Shown here piece after piece: positions 42,887 through 51,665 of a DNA stretch of 64,000 nucleotides; positions within the stretch are counted from its first letter, which is position 1; the number at the start of each line of letters is the position of its first letter. The stretch comes from DASSFG01 sp035550375 (GTDB lineage: Bacteria > Planctomycetota > Planctomycetia > Pirellulales > JAICIG01), in assembly GCA_035550375.1 (NCBI GenBank), contig DASZPH010000143.1, positions 1-64,000 on the forward strand, given 5' to 3'. The translations under genes were made by a program, and so were the position numbers. Below the pieces are notes generated by a model. It was not told where the DNA came from and did not search any database. It was given only the letters and a program-made list of their open reading frames with translations.

Positions 42887-43078
42887 TCACGCCGCCTGGG
42901 AATCACAGACAGAGGCCACGATTTTGGCGACCAGCAGCCGTTGTAGGTTGGCCGCCATGATCGCTCGCTCCTGTCGCTCGCGGGCGGACCAGTGCGCTTT
43001 GATCGCGGCGGCACGCCGGGCAATCCGATCGCGTTGGTTTCGGGCGGCGTTCGATTTCAGTACGGGCGAGGTTTTCAT
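42887..43078 (-). CDS. Small basic Trp-Ser protein (63 residues)
   Basis: An uncharacterised small protein starting MKTSPVLKSNAARNQRDRI, with AGGA 9 bp upstream. The segment RRAAAIKAHWSARERQERA resembles AAQTAAIRATWSAHQFRAR in another small protein encoded at 49142-49348, which points to a small family of helical, positively charged proteins. Both have near-identical sigma-54-like promoters. Nucleic acid or ribosome binding is conceivable from the charge, but no function is known. Confidence 0.68.
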   Translation of the reverse strand: MKTSPVLKSNAARNQRDRIARRAAAIKAHWSARERQERAIMAANLQRLLVAKIVASVCDSQAA

Positions 43079-43147
43079 CGGACAGGTCCTTTGGCTTGTG
43101 ATGAGCTTGATGACGAATTTGAACGGGACGAACGCCCCAAACCTTTC

Positions 43148-43162
43148 GCAAAGCATGTGCCG
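43148..43162 (-). promoter_or_regulatory. Putative sigma-54 promoter of the 63-residue protein gene
   Basis: Minus strand CGGCACATGCTTTGC: perfect GGCAC-N5-TTGC with GG-N10-GC spacing. The transcription start would be near 43136, about 58 bp before the ATG. Confidence 0.58.
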
Positions 43163-43245
43163 CGAAGAAACGCGCCTTAAAATGGCCTTCGTCCGTGAAA
43201 CAAGTGGCCAGAGGCGCGCGGCAGACTGTTCTTAAGCGCGCGGCG

Positions 43246-43261
43246 TGTGCGAAAGAGCACG
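43246..43261. promoter_or_regulatory. Putative sigma-54 activator site (UAS), TGTGCG-N4-AGCACG
   Basis: Read on the minus strand it ends in a perfect CGCACA half-site; the other half has one mismatch. It is about 90 bp upstream of the minus-strand promoter and about 180 bp upstream of the PolX promoter. Confidence 0.42.
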
Positions 43262-43434
43262 GCCCGCGCCCTCGTGTGACGAGCCGGAAATACGCGGCAA
43301 GAGATTCGTGGCGTTTGCTTCGCCTCGGTAGCGCCGTGGACGACCTGCCCTTGCGTCGCGACCTAGGTGACAAGTGACTTTGCTCGCCGGTCCAAGTTGT
43401 TAGGGGCGCGCCGGTCTGTCTCCGTGGCATGCAC

Positions 43435-43450
43435 TGGCACGGTGAATGCT
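43435..43450 (+). promoter_or_regulatory. Putative sigma-54 promoter of the polX-mgtA unit
   Basis: TGGCACGGTGAATGCT carries the full -24 consensus TGGCACG, GG-N10-GC spacing and ATGCT. The start would be near 43461, 30 bp before the ATG at 43491. Confidence 0.58.
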
Positions 43451-43490
43451 GAAAGAATGGCCACCACGGTAACGGCGAGGCCACCGCACT

Positions 43491-45212
43491 ATGGAAAACC
43501 CCGAAGTCGCCCAGATTTTTGACGAAGTGGCTGACCTGCTCGAACTCGAAGGTCAAAACCCTTTCCGAATTCGAGCATACCGGAACGCGGCGCGCGTGGT
43601 GCGCGATCTGCCCGAGCCGGTTGCCTCGATCGTCCGCGACTCGCCCGAAAAGCTGACCGAGTTTGCGGGAATCGGCGACGATCTGGCGGGAAAGATCGCC
43701 ACGATTGTGCAAACCGGCGACTTGCCACTTCGCCAGGAGTTGTGCAAAGAAGTGCCCGCGGGCTTGCGGGAAATGATGAGCGTGCCGGGATGCGGTCCCA
43801 AGCGAGTGCAGCTCTTGTACAAGCAACTCGCGATCGAGAGCGTCGCCGACCTCTTGAAGGCCGCCGAGCGGCACGCGATCCGCGAGCTAAAGGGTTTCGG
43901 CGCAAAGACCGAGGAGAACATTCTGAAGGCGCTGGCGCAGCTTCCGCAGACCAGCCGCAGATTTTACCTGGCCGACGCCAAACCCTACGCAGACGCTCTG
44001 GTCAGCCATCTCAAGCAGGCTCCAGGCGTCGCTCAGATCGCCGTCGCCGGCAGCTTTCGCCGCCGCAAGGAGACGGTGGGCGATCTCGACGTGCTCGCGA
44101 CTTGCCGCCATGCGAAAGGGGTTATGGATCGCCTGAACGGCTTCGAAGGCGTGGCCGAGACTCTCGCCCGCGGGACTACCAAGTCGGCCGTTCGTCTGCG
44201 TTGCGGGCTGCAAGTCGACTTGCGGGTGGTTCCCGAGAAGTCGTACGGCGCGGCGTTGCAGTATTTCACCGGATCTAAACAGCATAGTATTCTTCTCCGC
44301 CGGCTCGCGCAAGAGCAGGGCTTGAAAATCAACGAGTATGGAGTGTTTCGCGGCAACCGCCGAATCGCGGGTCAAACGGAAGAAGAGGTGTATGCCGCGG
44401 TCGGGCTCCCCTGGATTCCGCCAGAATTGCGCGAGGGACGCAATGAAATCGATCTGGCGCGCGCGGGCCGCCTGCCGACACTGCTTGAGCTCGACGACAT
44501 CCGGGGCGACCTGCACATGCACACCACGGCCACCGACGGACGGTCGTCGATCGTCGACATGATTCGGGCGGCCAAAGAGCGGGGCTATAAGTACATCGCC
44601 ATCACCGACCATTCGAAGCGTGTGACGATGGCCAAGGGGCTCGACGCGCGACGCTTGCGGAAGCACTGGCGCGACATTGAGGATGCCGCGGCCGAGGTGA
44701 AGGGGATGACGGTTCTCAAGGGCGTCGAGATGGACATCCTCGAAGATGGCCGTCTCGACTTGCCCAACGATGTCTTAAAGGAGGCGGACTGGGTGCTGGC
44801 GTCGATCCACTATGGCCAGAACCAGTCCCAGAAGCAGATCACGCGGCGGATCGTGAATGCCATCCGCTGTCCTTATGTGCATGCCATCGCCCACCCGACC
44901 GGCCGCCTGATCGGCAAGCGCCCAGCGTATCAGATCGACCTCGAGGAAGTGTTCAAGGCGGCCGCCGACTTCGGTTGTCTGCTCGAGCTCAACGGTCAGC
45001 CGAGTCGCCTCGATCTTGACGAAGTCGCTCTGGCCACGGCCAAAGAGGCGGGCGTCGGCATCGTTTTAGGAACCGATGCCCACTCGACCGAAGAACTCCG
45101 TTTCATGGAGTTTGGCGTCTATCAGGCACGGCGTGCCGGATTAGAGGCGAAAGACGTGGCGAACGCCCGATCGTTGGCACAGTTTCGCGGCACTCTAAAG
45201 CATTCGGCGTGA
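43491..45212 (+). CDS. polX: DNA polymerase/3'-5' exonuclease PolX
   Basis: A 573-residue bacterial family X DNA polymerase. The N-terminal helix-hairpin-helix region (about 1-140) has RIRAYRNAARVVRDLPEP, LTEFAGIGDDLAGKI and MMSVPGCGPKRVQLLYKQL. The palm (about 150-310) has the metal motif in AVAGSFRRRKETVGDLDVLA and a second Asp in LQVDLRVV. The C-terminal PHP phosphoesterase domain (about 335-570) has GDLHMHTTATDGRSS, AITDHSKRV, VHAIAHPTGRLIG and GTDAHSTEEL. It fills gaps and repairs ends. It is followed 3 bp later by the Mg2+ ATPase gene; a shorter relative of its N-terminus is encoded at 13716-14630. Confidence 0.95.
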   Translation: MENPEVAQIFDEVADLLELEGQNPFRIRAYRNAARVVRDLPEPVASIVRDSPEKLTEFAGIGDDLAGKIATIVQTGDLPLRQELCKEVPAGLREMMSVPGCGPKRVQLLYKQLAIESVADLLKAAERHAIRELKGFGAKTEENILKALAQLPQTSRRFYLADAKPYADALVSHLKQAPGVAQIAVAGSFRRRKETVGDLDVLATCRHAKGVMDRLNGFEGVAETLARGTTKSAVRLRCGLQVDLRVVPEKSYGAALQYFTGSKQHSILLRRLAQEQGLKINEYGVFRGNRRIAGQTEEEVYAAVGLPWIPPELREGRNEIDLARAGRLPTLLELDDIRGDLHMHTTATDGRSSIVDMIRAAKERGYKYIAITDHSKRVTMAKGLDARRLRKHWRDIEDAAAEVKGMTVLKGVEMDILEDGRLDLPNDVLKEADWVLASIHYGQNQSQKQITRRIVNAIRCPYVHAIAHPTGRLIGKRPAYQIDLEEVFKAAADFGCLLELNGQPSRLDLDEVALATAKEAGVGIVLGTDAHSTEELRFMEFGVYQARRAGLEAKDVANARSLAQFRGTLKHSA

Positions 45213-45215
45213 GCC

Positions 45216-47846
45216 ATGCGAATACTGCCGGCCGCCGCCCTGCCCAAGCGATTGCTCCATGGCGCCTTGCACCCCGCAGCCAACGTTCCCCGCTCTCAAC
45301 GCCTGCTTGAGGCCAGCAGTACGGACGCAGCCGGGGCGCTTGAGCTCTTGCACACGCGTCGCGACGGCCTGAGCGAAGCCGAAGCGCAGCATCGTCTCGA
45401 AAAGTACGGGCCCAACAGCGTGTCGCCGTCGGAGCACCGCGCCTGGCCGAGGCTGTTGGCCGGTGCCTGCCTGAATCCTTTGGTCGTGCTGCTGGCGGTA
45501 CTTGGAATTCTTTCTGCAATCAGCGGCGACCTGCGCGCCGCGGCAGTGATGTGGAGCATGGTCGTGCTCGGCGTCGTCCTGCGCTTCGTTCAAGAGACCC
45601 GCGCCGATACGGCTGCCGCGAAGCTGAAGTCGATGATTAGCGTGACGGCCACGGTGGTTCGGGCCGGCACCGCGCGCGAGGTCCCGCTCGTTGAGTTAGT
45701 TCCCGGCGACGTAGTTACGCTCGCGGCCGGAGACATGATCCCGGCCGATCTGCGGCTGCTTAGCTGCAAGGAGCTATTCATCAGCCAGGCCACGCTCACG
45801 GGCGAAACCTTTCCGACCGAGAAATTCGCCAATCACGTCGGTGCACCGCCAGGGGACGGCCTGGACTTGCCCAACATCTGCTTCATGGGCACCAGCGTGC
45901 AGAGCGGTGCGGCCACCGGAGTCGTTGTAGAAACCGGCTGGCGGACGTATCTCGGTGGCATCTCCCGGTCGGTGACGAGCCCACAAGCGCCCACCAGCTT
46001 TGAACGGGGAACCAACCGATTCACCTGGTTCATGATTCGCTTATTGCTGGTCATGACGCCACTCGTGTTCCTGATCAACGGCTTAACAAAGGGGGATTGG
46101 CGAGAGGCGTTCTTCTTCGCGCTGGCGGTTGCTGTCGGGCTAACGCCGGAGATGCTGCCGATGATCGTTACGGTGTGCCTCGGCAAGGGGGCGCTCGCCA
46201 TGTCACGACAAAAGGTGATCGTCAAAAGGCTCAACGCCATCCAGAACTGCGGCGCCATGGACGTACTTTGCACGGACAAGACGGGCACGCTCACGATCGA
46301 CCGGGTTATCTTGCAGCGGCATTGCGACGTGGCGGGGAAAGAAGACGCGGAGGTCTTCTCGCTGGCCTTTCTCAACAGCCACTTTCAGACCGGGCTGAAG
46401 AACGTCCTCGACCGTGCCGTACTCAGGCACCACGAGCTGCACGCCGAGATCGAGATCCCCGACTGCAAAAAGGTCGACGAAATACCATTCGATTTCTCCC
46501 GCAAGTGCATGTCCGTAGTCGTCGACATGCCGTCAGGCGAAAGACTGTTAATCTGCAAGGGCGCTCCCGAAGTCATTTTCGAGCGGTGCGATTGCTTCGA
46601 ACTGGATGGGAGAACAAGCCAGTTGTCGGCGACCTTGCTCGACGAGCTGCGAGAGGAATACTCCAGGCTCAGCCGCGACGGCTTCCGCGTGCTAGCGATT
46701 GCCCAGCGCACGGTCGAGAACAAACCGGCGTACTCGAAGGAGGACGAACGTGAGCTTGTGCTGCGGGGCTACGTCGCTTTCCTCGATCCGCCCAAAGATA
46801 CCGCCGCTGCGGCCCTGACGAGGTTGGCTTCGCACGGGGTGACCGTCAAGGTGTTGACTGGCGACAACGAGCTGGTGAGCCGAAAAATCTGCCGCGAGGT
46901 CGGGCTGGGCGTCGATCAGGTCCTACTGGGACGAGAAGTCGAAAACATGTCCGACGCACAGTTGAGCGAGGCCGCTTCCAACGCGTCATTGTTCGCGCAG
47001 CTCAGCCCCGGCCACAAGGAGCGAATCATCAAGGCGCTGCGGGCATGCGGACACGTTGTCGGTTATTTGGGCGACGGCGTAAACGACGTGCCGGCATTGC
47101 ACGCCGCCGACGTGGGCATTTCGGTCGACAACGCCGTCGACATCGCGCGCGAGTCGGCCGACCTCATCTTGTTGGAGAAAAGCTTGCTCGTGTTAGTGGC
47201 GGGCGTGCTAGAGGGACGCAAGGTCTACGCGAACATCCTCAAGTATATCCGCATGGGCGCCAGCTCAAATTTCGGCAACATGTTGAGTGTCTTGGGAGCA
47301 AGCTTCTTTTTGCCTTACCTGCCGATGGCTCCCATCCAGATTCTGACCAACAACCTGCTGTATGACTTTTCGCAACTCCCCATCCCGACCGACGATGTCG
47401 ATCCCGAACAGATCGCCACGCCACGCCCCTGGTCGAAGAACGAGATTGTTCACTTCATCCTGTTTATCGGTCCCTGCAGTTCTTTGTTTGACTACACCAC
47501 CTGGTTCGTGATGCTTTATTTTTTCGATTGCTGGTCGCCCGAGCGAGCAGCGTTGTTCCAAACCGCCTGGTTTGTGGAGTCGCTGGTGACGCAAACGCTC
47601 ATCATTCACATCATTCGCACCAACCGCATTCCGTTTGCCGAGAGTCGGGCGAGTTGGCCGCTATTGGTGGCCACGGGCGCTGCGATGGCGGTTGGCATCT
47701 CGCTTCCATTCTCACCGCTTGCACCGTCGCTCGGGTTGACGAGTCTCCCCGCAGCATTTTGGCCACTGCTCGTGTTAACGCTATTGAGCTACGCTGTCCT
47801 CGCACATGCGGTGAAGCGATGGTTGTTAAGGCGGCGATGGATCTAG
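45216..47846 (+). CDS. mgtA: Mg2+-translocating P-type ATPase, MgtA/MgtB type
   Basis: An 876-residue type IIIB P-type ATPase. The phosphorylation motif is CTDKTGTLT (about 353-361), the actuator loop is QATLTGETFPTEK, the P-domain has LTGDNELVSRKI and YLGDGVNDVPALHAADVGI, and about ten membrane helices are visible, including LNPLVVLLAVLGILSAI and the C-terminal set. MGASSNFGNMLSVLGASFFLPYLPMAPIQILTNNLLYD is diagnostic of the Mg2+ import group. It imports Mg2+ with ATP hydrolysis. Pairing with PolX, a metal-dependent polymerase, is unusual but the 3-bp gap makes co-transcription likely. Confidence 0.93.
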   Translation: MRILPAAALPKRLLHGALHPAANVPRSQRLLEASSTDAAGALELLHTRRDGLSEAEAQHRLEKYGPNSVSPSEHRAWPRLLAGACLNPLVVLLAVLGILSAISGDLRAAAVMWSMVVLGVVLRFVQETRADTAAAKLKSMISVTATVVRAGTAREVPLVELVPGDVVTLAAGDMIPADLRLLSCKELFISQATLTGETFPTEKFANHVGAPPGDGLDLPNICFMGTSVQSGAATGVVVETGWRTYLGGISRSVTSPQAPTSFERGTNRFTWFMIRLLLVMTPLVFLINGLTKGDWREAFFFALAVAVGLTPEMLPMIVTVCLGKGALAMSRQKVIVKRLNAIQNCGAMDVLCTDKTGTLTIDRVILQRHCDVAGKEDAEVFSLAFLNSHFQTGLKNVLDRAVLRHHELHAEIEIPDCKKVDEIPFDFSRKCMSVVVDMPSGERLLICKGAPEVIFERCDCFELDGRTSQLSATLLDELREEYSRLSRDGFRVLAIAQRTVENKPAYSKEDERELVLRGYVAFLDPPKDTAAAALTRLASHGVTVKVLTGDNELVSRKICREVGLGVDQVLLGREVENMSDAQLSEAASNASLFAQLSPGHKERIIKALRACGHVVGYLGDGVNDVPALHAADVGISVDNAVDIARESADLILLEKSLLVLVAGVLEGRKVYANILKYIRMGASSNFGNMLSVLGASFFLPYLPMAPIQILTNNLLYDFSQLPIPTDDVDPEQIATPRPWSKNEIVHFILFIGPCSSLFDYTTWFVMLYFFDCWSPERAALFQTAWFVESLVTQTLIIHIIRTNRIPFAESRASWPLLVATGAAMAVGISLPFSPLAPSLGLTSLPAAFWPLLVLTLLSYAVLAHAVKRWLLRRRWI

Positions 47847-47990
47847 GCCGAAGATCGTATTACGGCCACGCCACGCGTCGTGGTTAACTGACCTTTCATG
47901 CTGATCAGCCTCTATTTCGGCTGCCGGGGCCTGCCGTTGCAACGAGGCTGCTGAGAGGTGAGGGGTCTGCTCGTGACCTGCGGCGATGCC

Positions 47991-48010
47991 CAGACTTCTC
48001 AGGAAGTCTG
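47991..48010 (-). terminator. Hairpin just after the dihydroorotate dehydrogenase-like gene
   Basis: CAGACTT-CTCAGG-AAGTCTG is a perfect 7-bp stem with a 6-nt loop, starting directly after the minus-strand stop codon at 48011. No T-run follows, so it may end transcription together with Rho or protect the transcript 3' end. Confidence 0.45.
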
Positions 48011-49015
48011 TTACGGGCTTTCGCTGGTCAACGACGAGATGGCGCGCATGTAGTTGACGCGCTCGAAGGCCCCCGGATTCGCGATGCACCGCTGGCTGAG
48101 GCTGCCTTTGATCTGTTCGACGGAAGCAAAATGCCGGCGCTCCAGCCAGTATTCGACTTCGGTCAGTAGGATGCGGAGATGCTCCGGCCCGTTGCGAATC
48201 AGTGCCGAAGCGATCATGCCCACATCGGCGCCGGCCAGAATCAGTTTCAGCAGGTCTTCAGCGAAGTGGATGCCGCTCGTTGCCGCCAGTGAGGCCTTGG
48301 TTTGCTCTCTAAGAATGGCGATCCACCGCAACGGCAGACGGAGTTCGTCGCGGCTGCTGAGCACAAGCGTGGGGCTTACTTCCAGCGTGTCGAGATCGAT
48401 GTCGGGTTGCAGGAAACGGTTGAAGAACGTCAAACCGTTCGCGCCCGCTTCCACCAGCCGGCTCGCCATTTCTGGCAGGGAGCTGAAAAAAGGGCCGATT
48501 TTTACCGCCAGGGGAATCGATACCTTGGCACGCACGGCCGCGACCAGTTCGACGTAGTGGTCGTCGACCAATCTGCCGGTCTGTTCCGGCCGTGTCGGCA
48601 TGTAGTAAACGTTGAGCTCCAACGCGTCGGCGCCGGCTTCCTGAATGAGCCGGGCGAAGCGTACCCAGCCGCCGGGCGTGGTGCCGTTTAAACTGCCGAT
48701 CACCGGAATCGATAGAGCCTTTTTTACCCCTTCCACGTGCCGGAGATAGGCATCCGGCCCGGCGTTGTAGTCGAGCATATCGCGGTATGGGAAGAACTCC
48801 GTGGCCGAGCAACTTCCGGGCGGAGCCGGCGTATGGGGCGTCATCCCCTCCGCCTCGATCTGTTCTTCAAACAGCGATGGCAATACGGCGGCCGCCGCTC
48901 CCGCCTCTTCCAGCCGCTGAAGCACGCTGATTTGGGCCGACAGCGGCGAGGCGGCAATCACGGCCGGGTTTCGCAGCTTCAGGCCAAGATAGGTGGTGCT
49001 TAGGTCGACACTCAT
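48011..49015 (-). CDS. Dihydroorotate dehydrogenase-like flavoprotein
   Basis: A 334-residue TIM-barrel flavoprotein of the dihydroorotate dehydrogenase family. LSTTYLGLKLRNPAVIAASPLS is the N-terminal FMN region, IPVIGSLNGTTPGGWVRFARLIQEAGADALELNVYYMP the substrate side, IPLAVKIGPFFSSLPEMASRLVEAGANGLTFFNRF and SLAATSGIHFAEDLLKLILAGADVGMIASALI the FMN phosphate site. Such paralogs are often found outside pyrimidine operons, near ferredoxin-linked enzymes, and their substrate is unknown. The start MSVDLS is chosen over an upstream in-frame ATG because the conserved domain begins there. No pyr genes are nearby. Confidence 0.87.
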   Translation of the reverse strand: MSVDLSTTYLGLKLRNPAVIAASPLSAQISVLQRLEEAGAAAAVLPSLFEEQIEAEGMTPHTPAPPGSCSATEFFPYRDMLDYNAGPDAYLRHVEGVKKALSIPVIGSLNGTTPGGWVRFARLIQEAGADALELNVYYMPTRPEQTGRLVDDHYVELVAAVRAKVSIPLAVKIGPFFSSLPEMASRLVEAGANGLTFFNRFLQPDIDLDTLEVSPTLVLSSRDELRLPLRWIAILREQTKASLAATSGIHFAEDLLKLILAGADVGMIASALIRNGPEHLRILLTEVEYWLERRHFASVEQIKGSLSQRCIANPGAFERVNYMRAISSLTSESP

Positions 49016-49141
49016 GGATGCACACCTTTCACTGCGCGAGGAACAGGGGTATCTCGGCGGCCTGGTGGATCGTCGGCAACCGCGATGTCGCACCGGCCAA
49101 AGGAACGAAAACTCGGCCGATCATGACCGACGCCCTTTTTG

Positions 49142-49348
49142 TTAATCGAGGTGAATCGAGCCGCGGCGACCGTCCAGTGCTCCGGGCGCCACCTCCGGGA
49201 TTTCCATCGCGTTCTCGCAGGGCGACAGTCCGCTGCGGGCGCGGAACTGATGAGCGCTCCAAGTGGCTCGAATTGCTGCCGTTTGCGCGGCGATCTCCTC
49301 CGGGGTCGGCCAGTTAGCTCGAACGTGCGATCGCTTGCGTGGTGACAT
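49142..49348 (-). CDS. Small Trp-Ser protein (68 residues)
   Basis: An uncharacterised small protein starting MSPRKRSHVRANWPTPEEIA, with GGAG about 10 bp upstream. The central AAQTAAIRATWSAHQFRARSG resembles the core of the 63-residue protein encoded at 42887-43078. The C-terminal 25 residues are low in conservation. It has no membrane segment. A sigma-54-like promoter with the same core as that of its relative lies about 80-90 bp upstream of the start codon. Confidence 0.65.
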   Translation of the reverse strand: MSPRKRSHVRANWPTPEEIAAQTAAIRATWSAHQFRARSGLSPCENAMEIPEVAPGALDGRRGSIHLD

Positions 49349-49426
49349 GGAATCGTGACTCCGGCGCACTAGTGGATCCTGGCCGCACCAAGAAGTCGCG
49401 GCCTGAAAGTTCGCCTCACGCTATGA

Positions 49427-49441
49427 GCAATGCATGTGCCG
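49427..49441 (-). promoter_or_regulatory. Putative sigma-54 promoter of the 68-residue protein gene
   Basis: Minus strand CGGCACATGCATTGC: perfect GGCAC-N5-TTGC and GG-N10-GC. It matches the promoter at 43148 at all but one base. Confidence 0.6.
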
Positions 49442-49515
49442 CAACCGGCTACGGCCGCTGGCAATCGCAAGCAAGCGGAACCCAGCGTGACTCTCGCAGC
49501 TTCGGCGATGACCGA

Positions 49516-49531
49516 TGTGCGAAACCGCGCA
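49516..49531. promoter_or_regulatory. Putative sigma-54 activator site (UAS), TGTGCG-N4-CGCGCA
   Basis: It fits the dyad with one base variation (read on the minus strand: TGCGCG-N4-CGCACA). It lies about 83 bp upstream of the minus-strand promoter and 63 bp upstream of the plus-strand candidate at 49586. Confidence 0.47.
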
Positions 49532-49585
49532 TCGAACTGTGACAATCAGGTATAGCCGTTCGACCGAAGGCGGCCCACGCCGCAC

Positions 49586-49600
49586 GGGCACACGAGTTGC
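49586..49600 (+). promoter_or_regulatory. Putative sigma-54 promoter of the PhoU-like/PPDK unit
   Basis: GGGCACACGAGTTGC: perfect GGCAC-N5-TTGC and GG-N10-GC spacing. The transcription start would fall near 49612, only about 3 bp before the ATG at 49615, implying a nearly leaderless transcript or a downstream start codon. Confidence 0.42.
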
Positions 49601-49614
49601 GTTGTTGGAACGGC

Positions 49615-51573
49615 ATGGCCGGTAAGCACCAGATTGTGGCCGAGCTGGGAGAGGTATCGCTGACGCTGCCGAATTTGGTCAACGCGGCGCTGCTGGCGAA
49701 CGACAGGGCCAAGTATCTGATCGCTTTGCTGCAATCCGCGAAAAGCCATGCCGATCATCCCGAGTCGGGCGCGATCGATCTGAAGGCCGAGCGCAGGACT
49801 TGCGGCATCGACGAAATCGAATTCGACGCTGTGGCGGAACGGAGCTGTGCCTTGGGGGACCGTTATTCGATCCCGCTGGCGCGGCGCGTCTACGATCTGT
49901 TGGTAGACCAGGTGAGGCTGATGATCGTCCCCACGCAGGCGGACGGCTCGATTGCCGCCGATTCGGGCTCGACGGAGCGCAACTATGAACGTCGCCTTGA
50001 GGCCTGTCTTGGTCGCGTGCATCCACCCGATGACGACTTGATCGAGGGTGAAACGATCGACCGGATCGCGCGAGCCGCAAGCGGAGGGGAAGAGACGCTG
50101 CATGGCCTTGTCATGGATCTGCACAAGGAGATCAACCGCCTGCAGCGGGAAGTCGCCACCGAATCGATTGCCGGGGCGGCAGCTTACGGTCTGGCACACG
50201 AAGACCGCCCGCTCGTCTCGGCCTTCATGTCTGGGGTTCACGAGACGGAGAAACTCAAGTTCGACCATCCGGGGCTCGGCACCACGGCCACACGCGACGG
50301 TGGCGTCCTGGTCGTCCAGAACGATATCGGCCTGACCGACGCACACGTGCTCGTGATCCGCATTGAGCCCCCGAAAGTGACGATCACCTACACCGACATC
50401 CATATTCAGCGGTTGGCCTTTTTCCAGAGGATGCTGCGGCCTTACGCCGTCACGTTCAACGAAACCGTTTCCAAGCGATCGGCGAACTTGCCCGACTTGT
50501 ACCACCTCAGCGTGGGTACATTTACGGCACGCGATGATGACGAGTTGACCCGTTACCTTGAATTCCTCGGTTCGCGGCTCGTTTTTCTGATTGACTGGAA
50601 CCGGGCCCGCAAACGACTTCGTAAGCTGGCCCCCAAGCAAATTGGTCTCGATGTGCTCGACTGGGCTGCCGCGGGCAACCTCGGACACATGGGCTTCTTG
50701 AAACTAGGGGGCGAGCAGCTTGTGTTCGACGCGCTAGGGCACATCACTCAGGGACCGCTGCCAGGGGGCGGCCAGCTTGTGGATATGCTGGGCGAAAACC
50801 GCTGCGCCGAATTCCTCAAGTTCATGCTGCGGACGACGGCGGAAGGCCTGCTCGCGGGCCGGTCCGATGCGCTTATCCGTGATGAAATCCGCGCCGAACT
50901 GCAGCACAACCTGGACACGGTTCAAGAGGGACTGCTGGCCCTGGCTGGCGAACACGCCGGCCTGGTGTTCGAGACGGCCATGGCTTCGCGCGATTGCCTG
51001 CTGATCGGAATTCGAGGTGGAGATCGTAACTACCTGCACCGTGCGGCGCGGCGCGCCAAGCTTTGGGAACACCGCGCGGATGAGTTGCTCAACCGCTGCC
51101 GCGCCGCCCGCGGCTGGCGAGGCGAATCACCCCAAAAACTGATCGATCTGGTGCGGGTGGCCGACGATGCGGTGGACAAACTTGAAGAAGCGGTTTTTTT
51201 GATCGACCTCCTGCCGACGCACGCTACGGCCAACGGTTCAACGACTTCGCTCGAGGAATTGTCGGAAGTGCTGGTCGAAGGGGCAAAGGAATACGTAAAG
51301 GTTGTGGAAAACGCCCGCTACGTCCACCGCGGCAGCGCCCGCGAACGCGTCGAGGATTTTTTGGAGGCGGTCGACCACACCTTGCTCGCCGAGCACCGTG
51401 CCGACGACGCCCACCGCCGTGCGATCTCGGGCGTCGTCGACTTCGCTGGCGACTTCAAAGAGCTGCATCTCTTTACGGCGATTGCGGACAATCTTGAACA
51501 GGCGGCCGATGTCATCGCACGCGCGGCGCTCGCGCTGCGAGACTACGTGCTTGGCGAAGCGATGACGCGCTGA
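49615..51573 (+). CDS. Large protein with a C-terminal PhoU-like (DUF47) domain
   Basis: A 652-residue soluble protein. The last about 220 residues (LHRAARRAKLWEHRADELLNRCRAA, KLIDLVRVADDAVDKLEEAVFLIDLLP, RERVEDFLEAVDHTLLAEHRADDAHRRAI) form the helical bundle of the PhoU/DUF47 family. The N-terminal 430 residues are unassigned and contain VLVVQNDIGLTDAHVLVIRIEPPKVTITYTDIHIQR and a conserved-looking GNLGHMGFLKLGGEQLV. It is followed 92 bp later by a PPDK-like gene, a pairing I believe recurs in other genomes. It may regulate or accept phosphate from that partner. The ATG at 49615 is preferred to a TTG six codons earlier. Confidence 0.72.
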   Translation: MAGKHQIVAELGEVSLTLPNLVNAALLANDRAKYLIALLQSAKSHADHPESGAIDLKAERRTCGIDEIEFDAVAERSCALGDRYSIPLARRVYDLLVDQVRLMIVPTQADGSIAADSGSTERNYERRLEACLGRVHPPDDDLIEGETIDRIARAASGGEETLHGLVMDLHKEINRLQREVATESIAGAAAYGLAHEDRPLVSAFMSGVHETEKLKFDHPGLGTTATRDGGVLVVQNDIGLTDAHVLVIRIEPPKVTITYTDIHIQRLAFFQRMLRPYAVTFNETVSKRSANLPDLYHLSVGTFTARDDDELTRYLEFLGSRLVFLIDWNRARKRLRKLAPKQIGLDVLDWAAAGNLGHMGFLKLGGEQLVFDALGHITQGPLPGGGQLVDMLGENRCAEFLKFMLRTTAEGLLAGRSDALIRDEIRAELQHNLDTVQEGLLALAGEHAGLVFETAMASRDCLLIGIRGGDRNYLHRAARRAKLWEHRADELLNRCRAARGWRGESPQKLIDLVRVADDAVDKLEEAVFLIDLLPTHATANGSTTSLEELSEVLVEGAKEYVKVVENARYVHRGSARERVEDFLEAVDHTLLAEHRADDAHRRAISGVVDFAGDFKELHLFTAIADNLEQAADVIARAALALRDYVLGEAMTR

Positions 51574-51597
51574 GGAACAAAGGAAAGAATACCTGCG

Positions 51598-51646
51598 TCG
51601 CCTTTCGCTCCCGCGAAAGGACGTCCTTTCGACGAGCGAAAGGCGA
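51598..51646. repeat. Nested palindromic element (REP-like)
   Basis: An outer inverted repeat of 12 bp, TCGCCTTTCGCT at 51598-51609 and its exact complement at 51635-51646, encloses a perfect 18-bp palindrome CGAAAGGACGTCCTTTCG (51614-51631). As RNA it forms one long hairpin between the PhoU-like and PPDK genes. The CTTTCG unit repeated in both orientations resembles REP-type elements, and it could set the relative expression of the two genes. Confidence 0.7.
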
Positions 51647-51665
51647 TCTTGACCAAGGGCCTTGT

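Larger units (their letters stand above)
43079..43490. other. Divergent intergenic region with two sigma-54-like promoters
   Basis: No gene is supported in these 412 bp. A minus-strand promoter (43148-43162), an activator-type dyad (43246-43261) and a plus-strand promoter (43435-43450) are present, repeating the divergent layout seen at 15111-15489 and 26406-26726. Confidence 0.55.

Noticed and set aside
43195..43377. 60-codon basic plus-strand frame in the polX upstream region
   Set aside because: It spans the putative activator dyad, lacks a ribosome site and has no similarity to the small Trp-Ser proteins.
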